A stretch of DNA of 64,000 nucleotides from Sanghuangporus weigelae (taxonomy: Eukaryota; Basidiomycota; Agaricomycetes; Hymenochaetales; Hymenochaetaceae): contig CP137328.1 in NCBI GenBank assembly GCA_033182465.1, forward strand, positions 1,488,001-1,552,000, in the 5' to 3' direction. The notes under the pieces were generated by a model. The model was not told where the DNA came from. It did not search any database and saw only the letters and a list, made by a program, of their open reading frames with translations. This document shows, in pieces, positions 1-10,024 of this stretch. The translations under genes were made by a program, and so were the position numbers. Numbering within the stretch: the first letter of the stretch is position 1; each line of letters opens with the position of its first letter.

Positions 1-767
1 CTATACCGCATCGTCTTGCTTTCCGAGAACCGCGACCACCACTTCCTGACGAGCGGTGACTTCAGGGACGGGCGCCTCGCCCCGTAGTCTATTTGCACGT
101 CTCGAGGGTGCTCGTACAGATAGACTAGAGCTTCTCCGAACCAATCGCGTGCATCCTTCCAACAGATGTCCTTCATACTGATCCAGTTGAAGTGCATCAA
201 GTACACCAGCTCGCAGCCAGTGAAAGCGGATACCCACACATCTATATAAATGGGTGGCTTCTGCTTGATCACTCGCCAGCGGTTGTACGAGAACCAGATG
301 TACGATGCGACGATGGGGAAGATGAAGAGCGGCGGACGGATGGGATTTGGCTGGAAGGCGTAGTCGTGGGCTTTTACGCCTGGGAAAGGAATTGATTCAA
401 AGGGAATAACATGTTCCTCGACCGGTACAATCTCGGTAGCCGCTGGGGATGCAGGCTGGGTTGTGACTAGACGACGTGCAGAAGGGTGGCTCAGACATAG
501 CGGACGTATTGACTAGTGGACAAATTGCTTACCTTCCTCGTCTGCTGCGAGTCCATCTGCTCGAGGGTTGGCGTCTGGGGCGGTGTTGACGGGGCCACCT
601 ATTCGATGAGCGGCTTGAATGTCATTGCTCTCTACTTATTTGTTTAAGACCTTACCTTCGGCGCTGTTGTGTGGGTTGGAGGGGCCGTCGTGGAGGTCTT
701 CTCCCCCAGGAGCATCCTCGATGTTCAGAGCGGCATGGGTCTCTACTTCGTCGCGATTTAAGATCAT
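1..767 (-). CDS. unknown membrane protein, 5' part, runs off left edge
   Basis: Exons read on the minus strand are 767-656, 598-533 and 466-1, with GTAAGG/GTAAGC donors and TAG acceptors that keep phase, giving about 214 residues before the edge. The first 85 or so residues are acidic and disordered (Pro, Asp and Glu rich). They are followed by PFPGVKAHDYAF and then a hydrophobic stretch containing FIFPIVASYIWF and, after YNRWRVIKQKPP, a second semi-hydrophobic segment with DVWVSAFTGCELVYLMHF. This suggests a tail region followed by membrane segments. I do not recognise the family. The start was chosen as the first ATG in the first open exon; upstream exons cannot be excluded. Exon structure is well supported by phase, function is unknown. 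Confidence 0.6.
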
Positions 768-1304
768 GCTGAGAGTATCAAAGAGATTCAACGGCACTCT
801 GCTTTTACGATATCTACTCGTACGTTGTGCAGTTGATGTTGGAGTTGGGAGAGAGATCTAGTTAAGAGACGGTAATGGGGGATGATGGTGGAAGGAGGTC
901 AAAATGCTTCGCAGCCACCTCGCGCAAAGGCATGACCTTTATGCGGTTCGGATCCGTCACGGCCAAAGCGCGTCTCTTATCACTGGAGTCCACATTTATT
1001 CCTTCCTTTGTTCTTTGAGTGAGGTGCTGCACGTGATGGTTCTTAGGCCTTGTGGCTCAGTCTAAGAATCTTGTGCTCTTTGGGCTCAAGCGTAGCGATA
1101 TTGTATAGAAGTAACTATGTATCGAGGCTGGGAAGGTGTCAATGTATCCGAGAAACATGTGAAGCGTATTCGAGCGTTCGGAATTTGAGTCAAAATACAA
1201 GTACCAATTTCCGGTTGAAAATAAAGTGGGGATCGACGATCCAAGTCAACGTCGATCAGGACAAATCGTCGCGCCTTCTCCAATCTCCGGATGCAACTAC
1301 CATC
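768..1304. promoter_or_regulatory. divergent intergenic region
   Basis: This 537 bp lies between the minus-strand unknown gene and BET2 on the plus strand, so it must hold both promoters. I see no clear TATA box and no convincing open frame; the short ORFs here lack conserved features. Confidence 0.4.
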
Positions 1305-2718
1305 ATGTCAACCTCATTACTTGTTCCCCTACATGTTAAATACATTCAATCCTTAGACGACGTAAGCTGTTAAATCAAATTCCAATCTTGATAGCGCCTC
1401 AGGCTCAGCTAGCACGCAGCACAAAGATGATCTCGCGTACCATATGACGACGCATCTGCGAATGAATGGCATCTACTGGGGATTGACAGCGTTGTGTATA
1501 ATGGGACATCAGGATGCCTTGCCTAGAGATGAGATGGTGGAGTTTGTAATGAGCTGTTGGGATGATGAAGCAGGTGTGATTAGACAACTCCTTGTTTCCG
1601 ATGAAGAATATGCTAACCGAGGGCGATTTAGGTGCATTTGGAGCGTATCCAGGACACGATGCGCATATACTCGCGACTCTGAGTGCCATACAAATACTTG
1701 TTATTCAAGACGCGTTAGACAAAATTGACGTCGAACGAGTCACGAATTGTTCGTATCGCATCGTTCCGCGCATTATGCACCATTTTTGTTTCCCCACTCA
1801 TTCGGTTCTACAGTTATAACGTCCTTACAACTCCCATCCGGAGCATTCGCAGGCGATTGTTTCGGCGAGACAGACACGCGTTTCCTCTACTGCGCCGTTT
1901 CTGCACTCTCATTACTCGGCCAGCTGTTGGCGCTTGATCAGGACGGGAAAGATGGTCGTTCTCGAGCTGTGGAACACATCATGCAATGCAAGAACTTTGA
2001 CGGAGGTTTCGGGATTTCTCCTGGAGCGGAGAGTCATGCCGGACAAGGTTCGATTCCGTCCTGTCTTCTTGTAAGTTCGAGTTGTCTAACCCTATCCACA
2101 TCAGTATTCGTCTGCGTAGGCGCTCTAGCGATCCTCGATCGATTAGATCTGGTAGATGTAGAGACGCTGGCCTGGTGGCTAGCGGAGCGACAGCTTCCTA
2201 ACGGAGGATTGAACGGCCGACCGGAGAAATTAGAAGACGTGAACGCTTCTCTCCGAAGTCCGCGTAGCGCTCAGTTACTGACCGTTCTATCAACAGGTCT
2301 GCTACAGCTTTTGGGCTCTTTCTGCACTGTCGACACTGAACAAATTGCACTGGATCAATGCTGAGAAACTCGTTTCTTTCATTCTTTCCGCACAGGTGGG
2401 TCACCAAGATTGTATGTCGTTTTCTGCATCCTCTGTACTGAAGTCTTCCTTAGGATCCAGAGGCAGGTGGCATTTCGGACCGACCAGACAACACAGCTGA
2501 CGTCTTCCATACAATTTTCGGGGTAGCGGGTTCGTCATCGTTCTCTCTGAAAGGGTTTCCCAGTATATCAATTAATCGATCGCATAGGTCTCTCGTTGGT
2601 CGGATATCCTGGTCTAGAAGACCTTGACCCTGTGTACTGCATGCCTGCCCGAGTGACTGAGAAGTTGGGGTTGAGAAAGGCGTGGAAGGCTCTGCCACGA
2701 AGAGAAACGTGGCCATGA
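1305..2718 (+). CDS. BET2: Rab geranylgeranyltransferase (type II) beta subunit
   Basis: Catalytic beta subunit of the enzyme that adds geranylgeranyl groups to C-terminal cysteines of Rab GTPases presented by the REP escort protein. Eight exons: 1305-1361, 1420-1573, 1632-1748, 1814-2047, 2105-2238, 2297-2395, 2454-2529 and 2588-2718, giving 333 residues, the usual length. The alpha-alpha barrel repeats are clear: [49 protein letters not shown] and [19 protein letters not shown]. The zinc ligands are visible as Asp232 and Cys234 in LEDVC and His284 in DVFHT. Intron 3 has the unusual donor GTTCGT. The MNGIYW and GRPEKL signatures separate it from the farnesyltransferase subunit found at 28 kb. 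Confident call. Confidence 0.95.
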
Positions 2719-3311
2719 TTTTTTTTCGGAAATTCAAGACGGATTGTCCAACCAAGCCTTACGGGAATTCAACAAGGAATCGTCTCGGTCGCGGGTTCGA
2801 CTCCTATTCGTTCTCTTCGTATTTGCGCAAATTCAAGAGTTACTATAGATCTGTTTCATCTGGTAGCTCCTTTGATCAAGTCTTACTTCATTTTTAGTGG
2901 TATAGTGGTTGTCAAGCAAAGGCAACTCTTCTATTATCCCATTGACGGACTCCTCCACGAAGCAAAAATATGTTCCTCTGGAAGCCATGCATCCAGAAGT
3001 GAAGTTACCGAGACGGTACTGTTAAAATCTTCCCGAACACGGCGTCCTGATTCTCAAAAGTCACGCAGGGTCCACATGCTAGCACCACCTGATGTTCAAC
3101 TTCTATTAATCAAGTTAATAATATGTATCAACGTTCCGAGGCAAGAGAACCGTGAGATTCAGAACTTTATTCCAGATATAATTTATCATGGGTTCTTCTG
3201 GAAGGTTGGAGCTAAACAAGCGCCCACCTCCATCGTGCTTAAATATATCAGTAGCCCAGATCAGTCACAAGCTCAGCTCTCAGTGTCCTGCTGTCAAGCA
3301 AGTTACGAACA
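2719..3311. other. intergenic, no gene seen
   Basis: Holds the BET2 3' end and the lectin A promoter. A 60-160 codon stretch open in two frames shows no family features. A tRNA-like B-box string near 2793 and an A-box-like string near 2893 do not fold into a tRNA. Confidence 0.4.
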
Positions 3312-4071
3312 ATGCCACTCCAGCCTGGCGTCTACTATCTGCAAAATTTAAAGAGCGATACTGTGCTGGATCTATCTGACGTCAACTTCAAATCCATAAT
3401 CGGGCAATCTATGCATGAGGGAAGGAACCAAAAGGTACGTCGATCTCCTAGGCATATCGACTCATCGATGCGCCCAAGTTAATCATGATATCCTTCCTCC
3501 TTAGTGGGAGATCGGAAAACTTGGCACACGTGGATGGTTTATTAGAAGCTTGTCGAGCGCCAACGGTCACTACCTAACTGTCGAGAAAGGACTGGGAGAC
3601 AACATTCCTCTTGTCGGAAATGAGTTTCCTGTGGCATGGGATCTCAGAAATGAACCGCAGGAAGGAGAAGACGTCTATGGGTAACAAAAATTATCTCAAT
3701 CCATGTTTTTTCATAACGAAACGATTGCAATATCTATAGCATCTATTGGCCTTTTACTCGGTTTACGGTTAACTTGCACTGGGGAAGTTCTGCCAATGGA
3801 AGTCCAGTAAGATAATAATAACATTAAAAGTCGAGAATAATATTTCTCATGGCACATAATTCTTTCATTCCAGGTGAATCTTTGGTCTAGAAACCCGGAG
3901 CATCGCCACGAGCTTTGGAGGTTTATGCGCTGCTCAGATGAAGTACAGACAAGCACCACGGTCATGCATCCCTCCGATACTGAGGTAGGATCGACTACAG
4001 TTACAACGATCACGACGACGACGACAACAAAGGTAGTGACGACAAGAAATGGAGTGGAACTTACTAATTGA
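3312..4071 (+). CDS. ricin-B-like lectin, copy A, Thr-rich tail
   Basis: Four exons, 3312-3434, 3505-3680, 3740-3806 and 3874-4071, encode 187 residues. The protein starts MPLQPGVYYLQNLKSDTVLDL, like the first strand of fungal beta-trefoil lectins of the ricin-B type. A QxW motif (QKW) is split exactly by the phase-0 first intron. Exon 2 carries GWFIRS, HYLTVEKGLG and NEFPVAW. A second QxW-like site appears as HELWRF in exon 4. After a conserved Arg-Cys the last 40 or so residues are a Thr-rich tail (TTVTTITTTTTT then KVV). No signal peptide, so probably cytoplasmic. Shares exon structure with copies B, C and E. Such lectins bind glycans and often serve in defence against animals; here that is inference from the family. 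Confidence 0.85.
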
Positions 4072-4253
4072 GGTGCAACGACAAAGTTCTATAGATCAGC
4101 CACAGGATACTATTAGTACTTTGAAAAGAATTTTTCGCAGATATGTATGCCCTGCAAATTTACAAACATGCGCTCATGAAGCTTTATCCTTACATGTAAA
4201 GATGCTTCGCTCATCTATATCGATATCAAGGACAAGCCTCCAAGTGTCCACGC

Positions 4254-5022
4254 TTAATCCGGCAAGGGTTCTTCCGCGATACTCTTTCCTTCCAGGTCAT
4301 CCCTCCTAATCACCGAAGTCCTTGTCGTAGTCGTGATGGTCGTAACTGTAGTCGTCGTGGTCGTTCCCCTTCCATCCTCTTCCATGATCGTAGTAATTGT
4401 TTGGTCTTTCTCCGGACAGCGTATTAGTTTCCAGAGCTGCTGGCGAGCGTCGTATCGGTTGACGAGATACACCTGATCCATAGAAGCGACAGTCAAATAA
4501 ACCCGCTCTTGGATTGAATCTGAACAATCAAAGCAGACCTTGACTCCATCATTTCTTTTTCCACCATCTAAATCGAACGAAAATCGAGAATTCGGCCAGT
4601 GAATCCTGTCTGGGAGGTTAACTTGGTTGAAGACAGTTTTGAAGGTGCTAATTTCACCAGTAGACGTTTTCTCCTTGTCTTGGCTCATGTTCAAAGACCC
4701 ATGCTGCGGGAAACTCATTGACAGCGATATCTGAACAATGTCCCAGTCCTTTCTCGACGGTCAGATAATGGTCGCCAGCACTGTAGCAATTTCGAATGAA
4801 CCATCCACGATTACCCAGCTTTCCGATCTCCCACTGATATGAAGTGCAGAGCAACACGTTATACATGACCCGGACATTCTACTTGAGAACATCTTTACTC
4901 GCCTGCTGATCTTCGCCTTCGTATAGTGCGGAGCCTTCAACGCCCTTCCTGTCTCCACGCAGACTCAGAACGGTGCCGCTCATAACATTTTGAAGAAAAT
5001 ATGTTCTCGGTTCTAGAGGCAT
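4254..5022 (-). CDS. ricin-B-like lectin, copy B, Thr-rich tail
   Basis: Minus-strand exons 5022-4903, 4833-4658, 4605-4539 and 4472-4254 encode 193 residues. Start MPLEPRTYFLQNVMSGTVLSL aligns with copy A. The QxW motif (QQW) is split by intron 1, whose donor is GC (GCGAGT) rather than GT. Exon 2 has the same 176 nt length as in copies A and C and carries GWFIRNC and HYLTVEKGLG. Intron 3 (66 nt) is a multiple of three with no stop, so a longer form that retains it is possible. The tail has TTTTTTVTTITTTT followed by a basic-acidic end. It is convergent with copy A, with 182 bp between their stops. Confidence 0.82.
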
Positions 5023-5391
5023 AGCAGTGTTCACGTCTTCGTCTGTAGCTAGTCAAGGTGAGAGAGCGAGACGTAATGCAAGGCTGATATAGATGAGCAC
5101 TAAAGGGTTTTGTGTAGAATAAATGTCTATTAAATGCAAGCTGCATCTAGGCATGCTTCACACAGTCAGGCCATTTATGAGCTCTGCAGAGGGTTCAGAA
5201 GCGCTCGATCAGAAGTTCCGCGATTCATTAATCATACTTGTATGCATGGCCTGGCAAGAATACATATCACAACACGAGGCATCCCTCATGTCTGAGGCGA
5301 GCAGGAGCCATGCTCCTTCAATGTGATGTCCGCACCTAGTTTTCATTTCTCTAATCAGCGTCTAAGAACGAAGTCGAAATCCGGAACAGCA
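5023..5391. other. intergenic between lectins B and C
   Basis: Upstream region of lectin B and 3' region of lectin C. One short plus-strand ORF (5123-5326) has no supporting features. I see nothing else. Confidence 0.4.
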
Positions 5392-6170
5392 TTAACCCTG
5401 TAAGTCCTTCCGCTTCTCCACAACAGTCACATCTTCGTCTTCTTCACCATCACACTTATTCACAACTGTCGTCGTTATCGTAACGATCGTAGTGGTTGTC
5501 TTAATAGTTCCACGACTAGCTGATTGCAAGAATACCCTGTTCACCTGATCTTCATCAGGGCAACGTATCATTCGCCAAAATTGCTGGAGGCCTCCAGTTC
5601 GACTCCAAATGTGTACCTAGAGCATACAGATTGAGAATATGATGGATGCGAATTGAATTGAATAGAAGAAGCGTAGTTTGTTACCATCGTCCTGGAATGT
5701 ATGTCTAAATCAACGGTAAAAACCGAGTCTGGCCAATGAATCCTGTCAATATATTGTATCATCACCACAGTACAGCAATTCCGAGAAATCATGCAGCTTA
5801 CAAAATAATGTCATCCCCTTTTTTAGGCTCGCACTTAATGTCCCACGCGGTAGGAAACTCATTGGTGACAATGGATGAGTCATTTCCGAGTCCACTGCCT
5901 ATGGTCATATAATGGTTGTTGTCGCTGTATAAGCTTCGAATGAACCATCCACGGTCGCCCAGTTTACCGAGCTCCCACTGGTGAGCGATACGATGATAGT
6001 TAGCATGAAGATCATCGTCCGAAAATGAAATGACGAAGAATTTAAAATACCTTCTGATCCTTGCCCCTGTAGCAATCAAATCCGACGACACCCTTCTTAT
6101 CTCCATTCAAAGTAAGCACAGACCCGCTCATCATATTCTGAAGATAATAAACGCCTGGTTTCAGAGACAT
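5392..6170 (-). CDS. ricin-B-like lectin, copy C, Thr-rich tail
   Basis: Minus-strand exons 6170-6051, 5977-5802, 5742-5685 and 5616-5392 encode 192 residues. It opens MSLKPGVYYLQNMMSGSVLTL, has the split QxW (QKW), GWFIRSLYS, HYMTIGSGLG and NEFPTAW, then a second QxW-like QQFWRM before Arg-Cys. The tail reads TTTTIVTITTTVV and continues into an acidic, then Lys-Asp rich end. An in-frame ATG at 6305 would add 45 residues beginning with a strongly hydrophobic stretch (MTRFFLMIVGIVCLLFAI) that resembles a signal peptide or anchor. I chose the internal ATG because it matches all the paralogues, but the longer form cannot be excluded. Confidence 0.82.
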
Positions 6171-6305
6171 CACGAAATTGCTGGTCTTCAAGGAGCCGTT
6201 TGTAGAGAGAAGTTGAAAGCAGCTAGTTTTCTGACGAGATCCAGCCCAACTTATAGCGAAGAGGAGACAAACAATGCCAACGATCATCAGGAAAAATCTG
6301 GTCAT

Positions 6306-6971
6306 TTGACTTTCGTAGTCGAGATAAGGTTTGGGTAGACGCTGAAAGAATCTTCATCTCCGTATTGATTCGTTTCATTATGCACCACAGCGAACACATC
6401 TTCAGGTTCCCTTGACCCCTGACCCTCGATTTGAGCATACGCACGGCGAACATGAGGAGACAAATGACTGACAAGAGTTTGTTCCCAGGATGGAATATTC
6501 ATGTTGTCTAAAAATATATCGGCAGCTTGATTACGGAAATTCGATACCAAGTCGTCGTAGTACCAACATCTCGCAATCTCGCAAGACAAACAAGACACTC
6601 TGCCTAACTTAGTTTTTCCCCAGCGCGACTACAAGATGTTTGCTGAGTTTGTGAATGCTGGTGAAAAGGAGTCCAGTAAAATTCGCAGACAGCTACCTCT
6701 GCATGGCTTGTCCTGACGGATTCAGAACGCTGCAAAAGCAAGACTGTAGTAAACTTATTGAGTATATCGATGCCGATTTGCCCTGGCAAGTGAACTGCCA
6801 CCACGTAGGCAAAGTTGTGCGTTTGCCGGAGGTCAGGGAAGTAGCAACCTAGTAAGCCGCAAGGACACACCATCTTCTGGCTGGTCTCGCTAACACAGAG
6901 TTCAATGCAGTAAGAGACTAAGAGTTGAGTTCAAGTAACAGAGGGTGGGACAAGCCGATGCGAACCGATTA
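6306..6971. other. intergenic with unassigned short ORFs
   Basis: A minus-strand frame of 98 codons (6302-6598) and a plus-strand frame of 65 codons (6655-6852) are open but match no family I recognise and show no splice links. They may be decayed remnants or chance. The DNA lies between lectin C and a MITE. Confidence 0.3.
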
Positions 6972-7639
6972 CAGGCATTTACCGGTCCTTTGAACACCCA
7001 ATACAGATGCACTCACCCAGCTCACCACACAGAAGATTTATAACTTTCAAGTACATATTCTGATAGCCCTTGACGAGGGCAACATGTACTAATTTTTTCA
7101 AGCTGTAAATTGTACAGGAAAAATAATTATCGGTGAAAGAAAAAAGATGCAAGAATGTCACAAAAACCACTCCTTTGAACACCGTGTGACATTAGAATTT
7201 GCCGTCACGGCGGTGGTTCTCGGTACGGCAAAATACAACCGCTGATCTTAGCATGTAAAAATCCCTCCTCCTATCTGTCACACTTTCTGTTTGTTTCCCC
7301 TGCATTAATTCGTAGAGTAACTGTTTTCTCTTCAAACTTTGCACAGATGCACCCATGGCGATACTTTAGTGATATGTACAGCTATCTTCTATGTAAATAG
7401 GCCAGAACAAGCTCAAGAGCAATTGTTGCAAGTTAAACTCAACCAAATACAACCAAATTAGCCAGTGCATAATTTCTCTACACTGAACGCCTCACTTAAA
7501 TCTTCTGAAATTTGGCATTATAATTGGTACATATTCTCTGCATCTGTGTGATTCTTTTCGTGACAAGGGAAGAAGAATTGAGGGAGAAAATTCGAGTGTT
7601 CAAAGGAACGGTACTGTTTAAAGGACCGGTAAATGACTG
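6972..7639. mobile_element. MITE-like element, Tc1/mariner-type ends, TA duplication
   Basis: The ends form an imperfect terminal inverted repeat: left CAGGCATTTACCGGTCCTTT, right (reverse complement) CAGTCATTTACCGGTCCTTT, followed by further shared bases (AACA). Both ends abut TA (6970-6971 and 7640-7641), the target duplication of Tc1/mariner elements. CCTTTGAACAC recurs near 6990 and 7172 and inverted near 7606, a subterminal repeat. There is no transposase frame in its 668 bp, so it would depend on an outside enzyme. It sits in the intergenic space before lectin D. Assignment to the superfamily rests only on the ends and the TA sites. Confidence 0.7.
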
Positions 7640-8328
7640 TACCTAAGCAGAGATTAAAAGGGAACTCGAACTAAGGGAAAACCTCACCTCTTGTAACCAT
7701 TGACTGCCATGTTCCTTCTGAGATGCATTTCCAAGTATGAAGAACTTCGATAGAGGTGACGTGTGGACGAGCCCTCTGCCCTTTGAACGCTTATACTGCT
7801 CGCTCTGAATCCTTGAGATGGCCCTTTTCGTAGACTGCTGATACGACACAGTAACAGTTGCTGCTCGAGTCCCTTCCTTTAGCGACCATGCCAATCGCCC
7901 CTGGTATATACTTTCGTGGAGAATGTCATGAGCGGCACGTCGCTTGATATTTTTACCGAGGATGACCAGAGAGTTGTGGGATCGGCACATCACGGAGGGG
8001 AGAGTCAACAGGTGAATATCCAGATATCGCTTAAATCACGTAGTCATTGGTTCAAGCATTTTTTCACCGTACGTAGTGGGAGTTTGGAAAACTGGGCGCC
8101 GGGTGGTTCATCCGCAATGTAAATAACAAGCATTACGTGACTATTGAGAAAGGTCTTGGAAACGCATTACCCACTGGAGAGAATGAATATCCTGCTGCGT
8201 GGGTGTTGACAGGCGAGCCTACGAGAGGAACCAACATATTCTGGTAATATTCTCTCATTTATTACCCTTTTACATTGCAGTGAGTTCATGATCTGGCAGG
8301 ATCCGTTGGCCAAAGACGCGGTATGCAC

Positions 8329-8851
8329 TTACAGCTAGTTGCAAAATTGTTGGCAATCACGTGATTTCACCACTTTTCTCGCCATGAGAACCTCAAAACA
8401 CAGATAAAATCATATCTCACCCAAATCGCAACGGTTTCACATCATCTAAGTTGCTAAATTCATCTTTTCGAAAGGGATTTCGTTTAGGAAAAACAATCGA
8501 GAAAATAGAGCAAAAAAGGACCCCAAAATGGCGAAAATATCGTTTTTTGCCTCTTCCTTGCATGTGCATTTTTTTCTGTGATCCCTGCTGGTCCAGCACC
8601 TCCCCAAAGCTATCCAGAATGATAATATGATTATAAAATGAATTTACAGACTGAGTTTGAGTTGAATTGTGTACCAGAATGTGCTGCTTTGAGGCATGCC
8701 TGAATCACTCAAAACTCATCATTTCCCCCTAGCCTCCCAGGCTCCAGGAAAAATTCTTACAGGCCAGATTCATGCATGTAAATTCATTTTAGGTGTAATA
8801 GACTAGGTTTGTGCACTAGCTAGGGCCTCAGCATCCACTGGTGAGCTGGGC
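8329..8851 (+). repeat. left arm of foldback
   Basis: Reverse complement of 8896-9422, apart from a handful of differences. Confidence 0.85.
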
Positions 8852-8895
8852 TGAACAAGTGTTTCTAGTTGTATGCACTATTCTAGACAGCATCT

Positions 8896-9422
8896 CCCCA
8901 GCTCACCAGTAGATGCTGAGGCCCTAGCTAGTGCACAAACCTAGTCTATTACACCTAAAATGAATTTAAATGCATGAATCTGGCCTGTAAGAATTTTTCC
9001 TGGAGCCTGGGAGGCTAGGGGGAAATGATGAGTTTTGAGTGATTCAGGCATGCCTCAAAGCAGCACATTCTGGTACACAATTCAACTCAAACTCAGTCTG
9101 TAAATTCATTTTATAATCATATTATCATTCTGGATAGCTTTGGGGAGGTGCTGGACCAGCAGGGATCACAGAAAAAAATGCACATGCAAGGAAGAGGCAA
9201 AAAACGATATTTTCGCCATTTTGGGGTCCTTTTTTGCTCTATTTTCTCGATTGTTTTTCCTAAACGAAATCCCTTTCGAAAAGATGAATTTAGCAACTTA
9301 GATGATGTGAAACTGTTGAGATTTGGGTGAGATATGATTTTATCTGTGTTTTGAGGTTCTCATGGCGAGAAAAGTGGTGAAATCACGTGATTGCCAACAA
9401 TTTTGCAACTACATAGCTGTAA
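8896..9422 (-). repeat. right arm of foldback
   Basis: Reverse complement of 8329-8851; carries four extra bases (ATGT on the reverse strand) next to its outer end. Confidence 0.85.
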
Positions 9423-9712
9423 TTTATCGGGTGGAATCCCAGTAAATGGAACAAAGGTGCGAGCTCATTATAATCTGTTGCTGCGCAAATTCGGATCTCT
9501 TGATAAATTCTACTGCTATATACGAATCAGGTTGTTCTGTATCTACGAGACGAGTCATTACTTCAGCAGTTATGGCGCCTAATACAAGTTCCGGAAAGAA
9601 ATCAGACTATACCACTCCTTGCACATCCAGGATTGTCCATGGCCACAACTACGACGATTACGACGGTCACAACAACGACTACCAGACCTATCCTCCTGGA
9701 GACCGAACATAG

Positions 9713-10024
9713 CTCTAAAGCGTGAGACATGCACTTGTACATGTACGCGTATGCGTGCGTGGTAGTATCTAGTGTACCGTATATGCCAATGCCAGCCACT
9801 GGATTCGCAAGCAAAATACAAGTGCCATTCCGAAAATATTCAAGCTATCAAAATTCTTACTTGAGACTGTGTATTGTAGAAACTTGAAAAATCTGACTCG
9901 TTCCTTGACAATTTTAAAATAAGTTGATAGACGCGTCTTTCCCGGCCCTAAATTGATTAGCTTAGCGCCTGGGTCTCTGTCTGGAACGCCCTTCTTTCCT
10001 GCCTTCATCTTCAACTCCCGGTCT
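9713..10024. other. intergenic upstream of PMS1
   Basis: Between the broken lectin and the mismatch repair gene. Short minus-strand frames are present but unsupported. It should hold the PMS1 promoter; no clear TATA box. Confidence 0.4.

Larger units (their letters stand above)
8329..9422. mobile_element. foldback (giant inverted-repeat) element inside lectin D
   Basis: Two arms of about 520 bp, 8329-8851 and 8896-9422, are near-perfect reverse complements around a spacer of about 45 nt. By eye I count about five substitutions and one 4-nt length difference near the outer end, so roughly 99% identity. The outer ends read TTACAGCT...AGCTGTAA. I found no flanking target duplication. The same 60-codon frame opens outward-inward on both arms (8417-8599 minus, 9148-9330 plus) with one residue difference, which follows from arm identity and is not evidence of a gene. 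It resembles a foldback or palindromic MITE; the family is unknown. If transcribed it would form a long hairpin RNA. Confidence 0.85.
7888..9712 (+). pseudogene. broken ricin-B-like lectin, copy D
   Basis: A fourth lectin copy of the array. The 5' part (about 7888-8243) still shows the family layout: a start like MPIAPGIYF, MSGTSLDIF, the QxW motif split by an intron (SQQ then W), WFIRNVNNKHYVTIEKGLG and a 167 nt second exon, the same size as in copy E. The 3' part (about 9423-9712) keeps a Thr-rich tail with TTTTITTVTTTTT. Between them lies a 1.09 kb foldback element. The gene looks broken, with a few disruptions including that insertion. The good preservation of exon 2 suggests loss is fairly recent. 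Confidence 0.8.

Noticed and set aside
2780-2925. tRNA-like strings: GGTTCGACTCC near 2793 and TAGTGGTATAGTGG near 2893, in an order that would suggest a permuted tRNA gene
   Set aside because: The flanking bases cannot form the acceptor, T or anticodon stems in either linear or permuted order.
8417-9330. The same 60-codon ORF on both foldback arms as a conserved gene
   Set aside because: Identity follows from the inverted repeat itself; the frame has no recognisable domain and the arms differ so little that no selection can be inferred.
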